DNA of 64,000 nucleotides from Coniochaeta sp. PMI_546. Its lineage: Eukaryota > Ascomycota > Sordariomycetes > Coniochaetales > Coniochaetaceae. Made by a program: the position numbers and the translations under genes. Below are positions 10,698 to 20,637 of the stretch, piece by piece. The number at the start of each line of letters is the position of its first letter. The first letter of the stretch is position 1. The notes beneath the pieces were generated by a model that had not been told where the DNA came from, made no database searches, and was given only the letters and a program-made list of their open reading frames with translations. The stretch covers positions 1,240,001-1,304,000 of the forward strand of contig MU271150.1 in NCBI GenBank assembly GCA_021432605.1, given 5' to 3'.

Positions 10698-11666
10698 ATG
10701 ATGAACAACTTTGGAGTGATAGAAGTAGCCAGCACCAAGACCAAGAACGCCCCGGGATGGGCTTACGTACCAGACACTGGCCCCAATCCATCGGCAGCGG
10801 CTTTCCCGACCAGCCGCAAAAACCGAGCAGCCCGCAACACCGCCGCCCTAGGCCTCTCCGACCTCTCGGCGCGCCAAGATGCAAAGGTCCGCAAAGACCT
10901 CGAGGCTCTGGACAAGGAGCCATCAACTAGAGATGTAGCCATACCAGCACGAAGCGGAAAAGGTATGCACCCCTGCCTCCATCACAGCGGCCTCGAAGCA
11001 TAAGTCTAACCAACCTCCGCAGCGCAAACCAAACACACCCCCAACGTCCGCAAGATCCTCCAGTCCCAAAAGACATTCGCCAACCACCTCGACGACTACA
11101 TAGCCTTCCAAGCCGTCGCCCGCGACAACCCCCAGGCCTCCGCGCCCTGGGCACCGCCCGCTCCAGCAGCGACAGCCAACCTCAAGCGCTCGGCCTCTTC
11201 CTCCCACAAGCCAAAGACCAAAACCTCCACCCCAGCAGCGCCAAAGCGAGAAGCTCAGCCAACCACCACGGACGTCGAGATGCCCGACGCCGATCAACCA
11301 GCCGAACCGCACCTCGCCCCCCAAACATCCTACCCGCCCGACAGCACCATCCTCCCAGCCTACAACCGGCCGCCGCCCCAATCTCATCCGGGCGACGCAG
11401 ATCCGCTGCTCGTTTCGCGCGCCGTGCCCTTTCCGACGGACGAGGAGCTGAGGGCTCTGATGACGGCCCCGCCGCTGACCTATCTCGAAGCCCGGGCCAC
11501 GGTGGACAACGGCGTCGGTGCCGGGGGTCCGTATCCGGAGAGGAAGTTCTGCGAGGTGTGTGGGTATTGGGGCCGGGTCAAGTGCGGGAAGTGCGGGGGC
11601 CGCGTTTGCGCGCTTGATTGTCTTGAGACGCATCGCGAGGAGTGTTTGAGGCGGTATGGGCTGTGA
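10698..11666 (+). CDS. SWR1 chromatin-remodelling complex subunit Vps71/Swc6 (HIT zinc finger)
   Basis: Two exons (10698-10962, 11023-11666) encode 302 aa. Vps71 (ZNHIT1 in animals) is a subunit of the nuclear SWR1 complex, which exchanges H2A for H2A.Z. The C-terminus has the HIT-type zinc finger, with Cys pairs in CEVCGYWG, KCGKCGG and VCALDC plus His and Cys in ETHREEC, ending RRYGL. Upstream lies a conserved helical stretch (RKILQSQKTFANHLDDY) and a Pro-rich disordered linker. Finger and linker order match fungal Vps71. The ATG at 10698 is directly followed by a second ATG at 10701, and either could be used. Confidence 0.88.
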
Positions 11667-12068
11667 AAGATCTGGCTGGGGATAAGATGTCGTGGAAGAC
11701 TCGTGTGTTCTGGGTGGCGAGCTGTTGTTTGTTTTGACCGGGTATGGAGGAGCATCCTTTGACTTGGGAACATGGAGTTAAGACTGGACTTATGATACCC
11801 TGGTTATGCAGAATGGGATATGGCGTTGTTTTTGTAAGCAGCAGCAGGTAAATTCAATTTTAGCAGGAGAGCTGATTTCTGTATTTCTAGCCTCTATCCT
11901 GATCTAGTATCATGTGTATGTACTCGATACCGTCCATATATACAGTCAAGGTCCTCAGTAGCGACTGGACTGGCTCCGAGCCGATCATCTAGCCACACTC
12001 GGAGATCAGAGGAGGCAGCACTCTCATCGAAGGTTTCGTTTATCCATGCCTTTCATTCGGTCGATACC
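11667..12068. other. Convergent 3' intergenic region
   Basis: About 400 bases between two converging genes. Moderately AT-rich, as expected for 3' untranslated ends. No terminator structure is evident. Confidence 0.5.
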
Positions 12069-12612
12069 TCATGGGTTGTCCAGCGTAAAAGTAACATCCC
12101 CCGTGCTCGCGCCACCCGCACACGTGGCCTTGATACTGCCAGTCGGACACACGGCCCTCGCAGCGCGGACGCACTGCTCCCACCGGCCCTTGGAGATGTT
12201 GATGGTCGCCCCGCTGTCGACCGCACTGAGCGAGAACTGTGCCGACCCTGATTTGCCCGTCGTAGATGTCGGGGCGCCTCCGCACTTGGTGATGGAGCCC
12301 GCTATGCCGCCGCAGATGCTGAGCTCTGCTACGTTTTCGTCGTGGAAGACGATTTTTCTACGACTGGTCAGTATGCATTGACTGGCTGGGTATGGGGCAC
12401 CAGGAGCAGACTCACTTGCTGGAGTCTAAGCAGGTGGTCTCGGTGACGGCTGCAGGGTTGACGGCTGTAGAGGCCCGGATTTTCAAGACTTCGAGGTGGG
12501 CTGGCCGGACCATGACGCGGGGGAACATGTGGTACTCTGCTGGGGCGGGAGCGGCTAGAGTGACGCCCGAGATGGCAAGGAGTAGTTGAAGGACGAGAGT
12601 GGTGGATAACAT
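12069..12612 (-). CDS. Small secreted cysteine-containing protein
   Basis: Two exons (12612-12416, 12357-12069; donor GTGAGT, acceptor CGTAG) encode 161 aa. The first 20 or so residues form a clear signal peptide (MLSTTLVLQLLLAISGVTLA, then APAPAEY). The mature part has six Cys, in TTCLDS, SICGG, TKCGG, EQCVRAARAVC and ATCAGG, suggesting up to three disulphides. It ends in a beta-like segment (DVTFTLDNP). No family is recognised. Size, secretion signal and cysteines fit the broad class of fungal small secreted proteins, some of which act on hosts or microbes; no such role is shown here. A TATA box lies about 115 bp upstream. Confidence 0.8.
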
Positions 12613-13786
12613 CTTGCTGGTACGAATGGCTGGTCTGGAACTATGTTGCTTGAATTTTCGCTGTGAAACGTCGTTCAGAAATGTACCCAACAGTTGTGAA
12701 AGCACGAAAAGACTGCTAGAGTCTATATAAAACGTATCAACGCTAGAAGGAACGAAGCGGTCACAGACCGGGCTTGAAGAAGTGAAGTAAAGAAAGGAAA
12801 GCAACGTCTGGATTTACGACCTCCAACAGTTGTTTAGGAATGATCAATTGCGACGACAACAAAAAGAAACCAGACAACCGAACAAGACACAGACAGAGCG
12901 GTTATAGGTAGTACCCAGGTAGCATCGTCTGAACATGCTAGCAGGGCATTCAACAAGGAACTTTCCTTGCATTCTATGCGCTGAAACCCCGGCCCCTATT
13001 CTCACTTCGGGAGACGATCCCGCAACGGAAGAGAAGACGAATCCCTAGGCTTGCATCAGCCCTCAGACGTTGGCGATCTCATGTGGCTACCTGACCGGGA
13101 GAGGAGGCGAGTGAGGATCGATCTGCGACATCCTAGTGCTGCTCCGTTATGCGTGGAGGCGCTGCTAGCTTTCGCTGAGAGCGGTTGAGGTTCCGAGGTG
13201 TTGCAGAGACGACGTTGTCTGATAGGGCGGCGATGGCAAACAGGTGAAACAGCCGGGAGTCGCACGGCGGAGTCAACACTCCCCAGATGCGGGCTCAAGG
13301 GTACCTTGCAGATACTCCCCTGAGGAAGTCTGCAACCGAAACCATCTGCTCATCCGCTTCCTGAGGAATGGCAAAACCTGCCTTTTCTGACTGATTGTGT
13401 TACTTTGCTCGATAGCTCGAATTTGATTTGTTTTTAAAAGTCGTTGCTTGCCTTAGTACACTGGACTGAGCTCTAGATTCAATGTACTGAAAGTGTAGCT
13501 TTGCATCCTAAGGACTCTGAAACGTGAGCGAATGGCCAAGTCCCTGGTGACTCTCAGCTGGATCTACAGAACGGCATTGAGATCACTGCGCACAGCCTTC
13601 CGGCAGCGTGTGCCTGCTGTAGATCTATGGAGAAGACACCATGTGCAACGAGTTCATCAGTTCAGATTGGCAGCACGCGTCCTTGAAGTGCGGGTTTGCA
13701 GGGATCTTATATAACATATGTTAACGCAAAAGTCACTATGAATCGGGATCCACCCACCTTCACACCTCCCAAAGGTGTCACTAAAT
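12613..13786. other. Intergenic, no supported gene
   Basis: About 1.2 kb from the secreted-protein promoter to tRNA-Ser. The frame at 13056-13298 (minus) has no recognisable feature. Confidence 0.5.
12724..12731 (-). promoter_or_regulatory. TATA box of the small secreted protein gene
   Basis: Minus-strand TTTATATA, about 112 bp upstream of the ATG at 12612, a normal distance for a fungal core promoter. Confidence 0.5.
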
Positions 13787-13880
13787 GTCAAGGTGCCGGA
13801 GTGGTTAACGGGCGGCCCTGCTATCAAACGCAGTGTAGGCCGTGTCTTCGGACGCGCAGGTTCGAATCCTGTCCTTGACG
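13787..13880 (+). tRNA. tRNA-Ser (anticodon GCT) with an intron of about 13 nt
   Basis: The acceptor arm GTCAAGG pairs with CCTTGAC, with discriminator G at 13880. The anticodon stem CGGCC/GGCCG encloses CTGCTA followed by a short intron, giving anticodon GCT (codons AGC/AGU). A long variable arm and a T arm GCAGG-TTCGAAT-CCTGT complete the cloverleaf and fit tRNA-Ser. Confidence 0.92.
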
Positions 13881-14182
13881 ATTGATTTTTTTGTCTGTCT
13901 GTTGTTGGAAGACTTTATTTTACTTCGTCTCCGTAGGGGAGTCGTGATCAAATGTTAAATATTACTTTACTCCTTTATGTAATGAAAATTGCTACTCTTC
14001 ATTACTCTCTATAATCGAAGAAATGTAAATGTGAGCTGTGCATCTTGACATTCATCAACTCCTCAGTGGCAAGTAGTGGGCAGCTCCACGCCAAAGCTGC
14101 ACCTCTAATTTTCATCAATCCAGAGCAACAGCCTCTCATATTTACTACTTTCTAACCCTTCTGACTGTGACATATCCTCATC
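13881..14182. other. Promoter region of the Kelch gene
   Basis: About 300 AT-rich bases between tRNA-Ser and the Kelch ATG. A T-rich stretch right after the tRNA (GATTTTTTTG, 13884-13893) is a likely RNA polymerase III terminator. Confidence 0.55.
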
Positions 14183-16412
14183 ATGGCGAAAGACAAGAAA
14201 AAGGCCGGAAGCGACTCCAAAGCCGCCAAAAAGGCAGAGAAGAAGCAAAAGCAGGAGAAGAAGGCCGAGAAGAAAGCAAAGGTCAAATCCGCCAAGGTCG
14301 ACGGCAGCGATGCCGAAGACGTCGACCTCGACGCAGTCTTGGAAGAGTACAAGAAGCAGCAGGAGGCATTCGTCAAGATCACCGAGACGGTGGTCGACGC
14401 CCCGCCCCGACCGCGCGGACACGGCTGCTTCATGGCCTCGCCCTCGAACAGCAACCAGCTGCTGCTTTTCGGAGGCGAGTATTTCAACGGCGCGCTGGCG
14501 ACCTTCTTCAACGACCTGAGCATCTACTACATCGACCGCGACGAGTGGCGGTGCGTCACCTCCCCCAACGCGCCGCTGCCGAGGAGCGGGCACGCGTGGT
14601 GTCGCGGCGGGAACCAGGCGAACTACGTCTACCTCTTTGGAGGGGAGTTCAGCTCGCCTAAGCAGGGGACCTTCTACCACTATAACGACTTCTGGCGCCT
14701 GGAGCCCGCTACGAGGGAGTGGTTGAGGCTGGAACCGAAGGGCAAGACGCCGCCGGCCCGGAGTGGACATCGCATGACGTATTTCAAGCAGTATATCGTG
14801 CTGTTTGGCGGGTTCCAGGACTTGTCAAACAGCACGCGGTACCTGGCTGATCTGTGGCTGTACGACACGGTCAATTTTGTGTGGCATAGTCCGGTTCTGC
14901 CACCCGCGCAATTGAAGCCCGAGGCAAGGAGCAGTTTTACGCTATTGCCACACGACCAGGGAGCTGTGCTGTATGGGGGCTACAGTCGGGTGAAAGCCAC
15001 CGTTGCAGCGGGCAAGCAGACGAAGGGCGGCGGTGGCGGGCAGAAGAACGTGCTTAAGCCGATGGTCCATCAGGACTGTTTCTTTCTGAGGATCACGCCG
15101 CCGGGTCCCGACGCGCAGGCTAATGCGCCGCCGACTGTGAGGTGGGAGAAGCGCAAGAAGCCCGCCAATACGCCGAACCCGACGAGGGCGGGAGCGACGA
15201 TGGCGTTTCACAAGGGGAGAGGGATCATGTTTGGGGGTGTGCATGATGTGGAGGAGAGCGAAGAGGGTATGGACAGTGAGTTCTTCAACCAGCTATTTGC
15301 GTGGAATGTGGAACGCAACAGGTTCTTTCCGCTCGCGCTGAGGAAGCCGAGGGCGGGCGGCGGCAAGAAGGGTGGTGGCGGTGAGCAGCAGCAGCGTGGA
15401 GGGAGGAGAGGACGGGCGCAGGCTAATGAGGAGGAGCTCCTGAAGCAACTTGCTGCGCTGCAGGCTGGAGGGAAGCTGGAGGATGCGGACGAAATGGAGA
15501 TTGATCGCCAGCAGGAAGAGAAAGAGGACGAGAAGGAGAAGGGGGAGAAGAAGGTGAGGGAGATGCCGGTGTCGATGGAGATGCCGCATCCGCGATTCAA
15601 TGCGCAGCTGGCGGTGCAGGATGACGTGCTCTATATATACGGGGGCACGTTCGAAAAGGGCGATCGGGAGTTTACGTTTGATGATATGTATGCCATCGAT
15701 TTGGGCAAGATGGATGGGTGCAAGGAGATCTTTAGCAGGCCTGTGGAAGACTGGGTTGTGAGTCGTTTCTGCACTATTTTCCAGCTGGTTGGCTTTGCTA
15801 ACTTTCTACAGGCGTCGGACGACGAAGATGACGAATGGGAGGAAGATGACGAGGACGATGAAGAAGACGAAGATGAAGACGGCGATGTTGAGATGGTCGA
15901 TGAGGAAGACTCTAAGAAGAAACACGCTCCGAGCAAACGCAAGAAGCAGCAGGCCGACGAAGTGTCCAATGCTGATACCGAATCAGCCGAGTCGTCTGTT
16001 GCGTCGACAGAGGATGATGAGACTGAAACAGACACGGCAGCGACCTCGGTGGTGGACGATGGTCTCCCGCACCCAAGGGTATGCTTCAACCTATTCTATT
16101 GTCTACAAACATTATCGTACTGACACGCAATAGCCATTCGAATCTCGCCGCGACTTCTTCCAGCGCACCTCCAACGAGTGGCAGGAGATTCTTATGACGA
16201 GCCTGAGGTGGAAAGGTATCAAGCCCGAATCTCTGACAGTCAAGGAGATCAAGACCAAGGCGTTCGAGCTGAGCGAGGAGAAATGGTGGGATTGCAGAGA
16301 GGAGATTACGGCACTCGAGGACGAACAAGAGGCCGCGGGAATCGGTGAGGTTGTTTCCCTTGCGGATAGGGCCGAGGCTGGAGGTGCTTCAGGTGGTCTA
16401 AAAAGGAGATGA
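14183..16412 (+). CDS. Kelch-repeat protein with C-terminal DUF4110 (KLHDC4/Kel3-like)
   Basis: Three exons (14183-15757, 15812-16078, 16134-16412) join in phase to 706 aa. The N-terminus is a Lys/Ala/Glu-rich charged helix of about 50 residues. A Kelch beta-propeller follows, with blades marked by LLLFGGEYF, VYLFGGEF, IVLFGGFQD, AVLYGGYSR, GIMFGGVHD and LYIYGGTF. A low-complexity acidic region (about 525-560) and a Lys-rich patch precede DUF4110, recognised from PFESRRDFFQRTSNEWQ and EEKWWDCREEI. This order matches the eukaryotic KLHDC4 family and yeast Kel3, whose biochemical role is poorly defined. The charged ends suggest nuclear or nucleolar binding, as inference. Both introns use strong sites (GTGAGT/CTACAG and GTATGC/CAATAG). 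Confidence 0.92.
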
Positions 16413-16872
16413 TTTTGGTCTACTGTAGAGTTTCGTCTTGAACGTCGCCTCTTGCGAGGTCCAAAAAGCAGTGAAAAGTGAGGCAAAAGCCTTTCAATCA
16501 ATACCAACCAGCGTTCAATGAGTGGCTCAGAAAGCTTGGTAGCGGCTCTGTTAAACAGCCCTGCCTTGTATGGAATGGCTTAAATGGTTGGCATCGTTCC
16601 GTCAAGGTCGCCTCAGAGGGAAGATTTGCAGCGAATCAATGTGGGTGTAGATCATATTGCAGATCAACTCAAGCCAAGGAAGCCTCGCTTCTGTCGTGCG
16701 ACCTCAAATCTCTATCAGCATTTCAACATATGCCTGGCGTTCATGGCCTCCGCTGGGGCTAAAAAAGCAGTGCAAAAACGAGGCGAAGAAGATGCAGCCT
16801 CGTTTTTTCTTCGGTTGGCTCAGAACAGCCAAAGAGACTGCCACTTACCAACCAATGAATGTTCTGTGATGA
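16413..16872. other. Convergent 3' intergenic region with imperfect repeats
   Basis: 460 bases between converging genes. Two similar purine-rich stretches beginning AAAAAGCAGTG lie about 300 bp apart (16463-16489 and 16762-16788). No gene is supported. Confidence 0.4.
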
Positions 16873-17799
16873 TCAGCCAGTTGACCTTTTCCGGAGCATC
16901 TTTCCAAACAGCGAGTTCCTTCGCCCTCCCTCAGACGTCCTCCTTCCGGTACCCCCCATTCCGCGAACACGCCACAGTAAGCCCAGTAGGCTTGCCACAA
17001 TAACAGCTTCTTGCGCAGAATCCTGACCATCCTGGCATGGTGGAAGTAAGAGTATGCCTTCGCTGTGCTGCATCGTCGACAGCGAAGTTCCGAGTCCCAT
17101 GTGATGGTAAATTGCTTGCACCTTCTCACTCTGAGCTTCGTCCTCGCCAGGGTTCATTGCAACCAGAGTGTACCGAAGCGGGCCGTCTTCGACAGGGTGA
17201 ATCTGCCACTGCAGCGTCGTGTAACTACCCGGCAGCGAGAAGGAGAAGTAAGGATTTCTAGATACTCCTGCCTTGGTCATTGAATCCGGGATTGGAAACG
17301 ACATCTGGACGGGGACCTTGTTTCGGAATGGATTATTAGAAGCGACTCGGATTGTAAACTCTGCTTCTGGTGACGGTTGCAACGACAAGTCCACCTCACT
17401 TCCTGCATTCCCCAGCACCCTCTGCTGCACCTTTGCCGAGACTACCTCACCTCCCCCCGCATCAGTTGTGGTGCGAAAGTCAACGAGGTACTGCACGTCG
17501 GCTTCCAATCCGTCCTCTCTGGGTGGCTTCATCAACCCCAGCCGGATGGTGAAAAGGCTGCTCCCGATGAGGGCGCTACCAACATCGGCCTTGTTATACT
17601 GGTCGCTCATATCGTATATCGGCAGGTGATTTGTAAGGCCGGTGTGCCGTGGCACATAGAGAATGCGCGAGAGGTGGGAGGGAGTTACCGACGGTCTTCT
17701 CCCCATGAAGTTCTCGACCTCGGCAGCCGCATTTCGGCTGCGTTGTATTGCAGAACTTGAGGCTGCGATCCCGACTGCACCGGCATACCCGTCCGCCAT
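16873..17799 (-). CDS. Conserved-looking fungal protein of unknown function
   Basis: Single exon, 308 aa, ending TGA. I do not recognise the family. There is no signal peptide. The N-terminal 20 residues are Ala/Gly-rich with a weak hydrophobic bias. The middle (about 60-240) looks like an all-beta domain with alternating hydrophobic positions (for example FTIRVASNNPF, NPYFSFSLPGSYTTLQWQI, LRYTLVAM). A hydrophobic helix follows (VIVASLLGLLWRVRG), then a basic Arg/Lys/Gly-rich tail. The helix could be a C-terminal membrane anchor or part of the fold. Coding composition is strong. The arrangement resembles fungal tubby/LURP-like proteins only loosely, and no function is proposed. Confidence 0.75.
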   Translation of the reverse strand: MADGYAGAVGIAASSSAIQRSRNAAAEVENFMGRRPSVTPSHLSRILYVPRHTGLTNHLPIYDMSDQYNKADVGSALIGSSLFTIRLGLMKPPREDGLEADVQYLVDFRTTTDAGGGEVVSAKVQQRVLGNAGSEVDLSLQPSPEAEFTIRVASNNPFRNKVPVQMSFPIPDSMTKAGVSRNPYFSFSLPGSYTTLQWQIHPVEDGPLRYTLVAMNPGEDEAQSEKVQAIYHHMGLGTSLSTMQHSEGILLLPPCQDGQDSAQEAVIVASLLGLLWRVRGMGGTGRRTSEGGRRNSLFGKMLRKRSTG

Positions 17800-18780
17800 G
17801 ACAGGCTCAAGGGAGGGAACTCTTGATTGTGGCTTTTCTGATGTTGACAGACCGGTGCTAGGACGACTAGAACCACGGATATTTGTTCGTCATGTACTGC
17901 TGATGTTTTTCCAGCGGCCACGTTTGGCCGTTTGGTGTTCGGTCGCGATGGTCAACTTGTTGCCCGCTATTTGAAACTCGATTTCTTACGAGACAACGTG
18001 TTTCGCATCAAACGTAAGATGTCATTGACACAGCCAGTCATCGATCTCGTTGCATACGGTCTGCTACGCCGTGGCTCTCAGTAAACAAAGGCTCGTCATT
18101 CCATTGGTGATGGGACCACGGATGCCAACGATGCCAAGCTTCAAAGATGCTTATCTTCTGGGATGTAACCTTCTGGAATCTATATAGGGATCGGAAGGCA
18201 CGCAGGCCAAGGAACCTGCTAGGAAAGTGCCCTGGGGGGTTGCGCAAGTGCGTCACATGTCTTGAACTGTCAGGTGGTCTTCTGTGTAGGGGACTAGGGG
18301 GTCGCGGCATGGGGAAGAGGTAACGTGAGCAGGCGGCAGTAGCGCGACCAACCTAGTACCGCTGCGCAGCGTATTCATTTACGCGGTTATTCACTTTGCC
18401 GTGGGAGACGCGTTAAGACATTTCCCGACTCTGTGGTTACGGTTATTATATAGCGTGCCAAGCTCACTCTTAACATCACAGCGGGGTTCTAAAAGTATTC
18501 ACTTGTGGTTTTAGGACTACAGTTCTCAGCTTGGTTTTACGACCAGTTCTACCGAAATGTCAAAGACGGGAATGCTCGGTACCCGTTCCGCCGACGCACC
18601 AAAGGCACAAGACTTCACTGAGCTGTGAACGAAGTATTTAAATCCTCCCGCTACTCAGTATCGCACACTTTATGCTGTCACAATCCACAGAGTCCAGCCT
18701 CTCCTACTGTGCGATGACGGTCTGATTTCCGCATTGTCATTGCTTTGGAACTCCGATGATCTGCTGCTGGCGTTGCCACA
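17800..18780. other. Divergent intergenic region
   Basis: About 980 bases upstream of two diverging genes, or of one if the gene at 18781 is not real. No long frame has coding features. No clear regulatory motif is seen. Confidence 0.45.
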
Positions 18781-19151
18781 ATGAACCGCATTGACAAGTA
18801 TCTGGACGCCCGCATACACTCGCCAATCTGTTTGCGAAACACGCGGCACTGCGGAAACACCGCCCTCATTGGATCGGACAAGGAAAAGTACGGCAGCTCC
18901 TGTCAGAAGTCAGATAGCATTGGCCGCAGGAGCGCGCACAACTGCAAGAACAGGGGCGGATCATCGTATCTCTGTGTTCAGTGCGGGGTAGCGCACTGCT
19001 ACGTAAGTATTATTCTACTGAGGTTACAGCGGGGAGTCCTACTGCGTAGTACCGGTAGTGTATTACCTGTGTTACATACGCTGACAGCGCTTACCAGCCA
19101 ATTACCGCCGCTGCAAGGGCTAACTTCGAAAACGGGGAGTGTTTCCTCTAA
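18781..19151 (+). CDS. Possible small cysteine-rich protein (two exons)
   Basis: Exons 18781-19002 and 19098-19151 would encode 91 aa. The intron has a GTAAGT donor, a CTGAC branch-like site and CCAG acceptor, all well spaced. The third codon position in exon 1 is GC-rich (roughly 70% by eye), unlike the flanks. The protein has eight Cys, several as close pairs (CLRNTRHC, LCVQCGVAHC), and no signal peptide, so zinc binding inside the cell is more likely than disulphides. No family is recognised. The same frame stays open without splicing to 19611, so the intron and the stop at 19149 are my reading, not proven. Confidence 0.45.
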
Positions 19152-19218
19152 ACCGTCTTCTTCGCGCGCTTCCTGCCATTGCAGCTGTTGCACTGTTCGA
19201 TCTTCGCCAACTCACATC

Positions 19219-19751
19219 ATGTCCACCATGAGATCCCACATTGTGTCAGCGGGAAGTCCCCTTCCGGTCGCCGTCCTGCAGGAGATAGCCACTGCCGGCC
19301 CTCTGGACGAAATCTCGAACGTCGCCGGTGCCGTGCGATCTCATATATTCTGGCATGGTCACCGCGACAACGTCACTGGCAAGGTCCGAAAATCAATGCT
19401 TTTCTTCGTCTACCAAACCACCAGGCACGGTCCACAAAATGGCTTCCGCCTCTGTCTCGTTCATAGAGGATTCTACATAGCCTCCGAGTCTAAAATCGAC
19501 GGGGATCCAGACGACGATATCGATCAGCTGGAAGCGGTCATCCCACAGGGACACACGGAGGTAGTAGTCTTGGGTGCTGCTGCCGACGGTCAGGACGCTG
19601 GTGACGACTGAGGACGGGAAAAAGATGAAGTCTCGTTCCTCCACTTCTTCGTGGCTCGGCAAAGACGTGCGCTGGGCAAGCCATGCGGGAAAGGGTCACT
19701 ATACCAGGATGAGTCGTCTGGCCAGAGGGGCGCAAGATAGATATTATCCAT
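19219..19751 (-). pseudogene. Ambiguous coding-like stretch, possibly a decayed minus-strand gene
   Basis: Both strands look partly coding. On the minus strand a frame ending at 19393 encodes FIFFPSSVVTSVLTVGSS and RVSLWDDRFQLIDIVVWIP with strongly C-rich third positions. A protein-like start (ATG at 19751, MDNIYLAPLWPDDSSWYSD) sits in another frame just upstream; the switch occurs near 19690-19700 without a clear intron, suggesting a frame shift in a decaying host gene or a splice I missed. On the plus strand a 131-codon frame (ATG 19219 to TGA 19611) is also open. No family is recognised in either. The minus-strand reading is favoured slightly by composition and hydrophobic pattern. Confidence 0.3.
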
Positions 19752-20637
19752 GATAATTCTACCTTTCAAGTTCAGCGAAACACACTGAATCGCTAGGGAG
19801 TCGCCTTCTGCGAGTTATTGATAGCTATATCAGAAGCTTTGAACCCCCACTGCTATATGTGTCCCAGTGTGCGGCGAAGAAACGGTGTCGCCTAGAGCAG
19901 CCACGCGACAGACGGGTTGTATCCATTCTTGCAGTTACAGTGGCCAACTCTACTGTATACGTAGTAGGTTGGCACGCCATATTGAAAGCATGCCAGCGGT
20001 ATGAAAAAAAAAAACCGTATTCTCGGGGGGTGGAAAATGGAGAACCAGAAAACCCGTGCGGCTTACCCGCGCTCCTTTATTTACCTTGTCGGTGGTGGTG
20101 GGTGTAGGCACCCCGTAATCGTTGTGGCAGTGCCCGAGTGATCTACTTCCGGGGACAGGCAATTCCAGCAGGTATTAGGTCGAGTCGTACAGCATATATG
20201 CCAATCGTAGGAGCGGAGATGCGATAGTCTTAATTCAGGCAAGCTGGAGTAGAAGCGGATGAGGTCATGCTAAGCTACACCATTGCAGTCCGTTTGCAAT
20301 AATGTTCTTAGACCACTTCGTATGTTCTTTTATGTGGTGGATTTGATTGGGTGCAGCCTGTGGTTGGTAGAGTAGAACACCCCGAAGTGTGGCTGGGGCT
20401 CTAAGACTACCTTAGATACCTTGGGTAATCTGAAGTACGCTACCCATCTTACAGGTAACTTAGACAAGCGTCAGTCAAGTCACTGCTTCCTTCCCCTTCC
20501 GACAGCAGGTTAACATATCATATCATTTCATTTCATTTCCATTCCCCAATCCTCCAGCATCATTCGTGCTCTGTAATGCGCAAATTTGTGTTTCGTCGGT
20601 GCATCAACCTCGATATAAGACAGAGAGATTATCGAAG
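19752..20637. other. Upstream region of the Wss1-type protease gene
   Basis: About 890 bases without a supported gene. The last 130 bases contain TCATATCATTTCATTTC-type short repeats (20515-20540) in the presumed leader. Confidence 0.45.

Noticed and set aside
10923-11633. 236-codon minus-strand frame over vps71
   Set aside because: Gly/Trp-rich antisense shadow of the Pro-rich linker in Vps71.
14105-14770. 221-codon minus-strand frame over the Kelch gene start
   Set aside because: Antisense shadow of the Lys/Glu-rich coding region; Leu-rich composition is the mirror of that bias.
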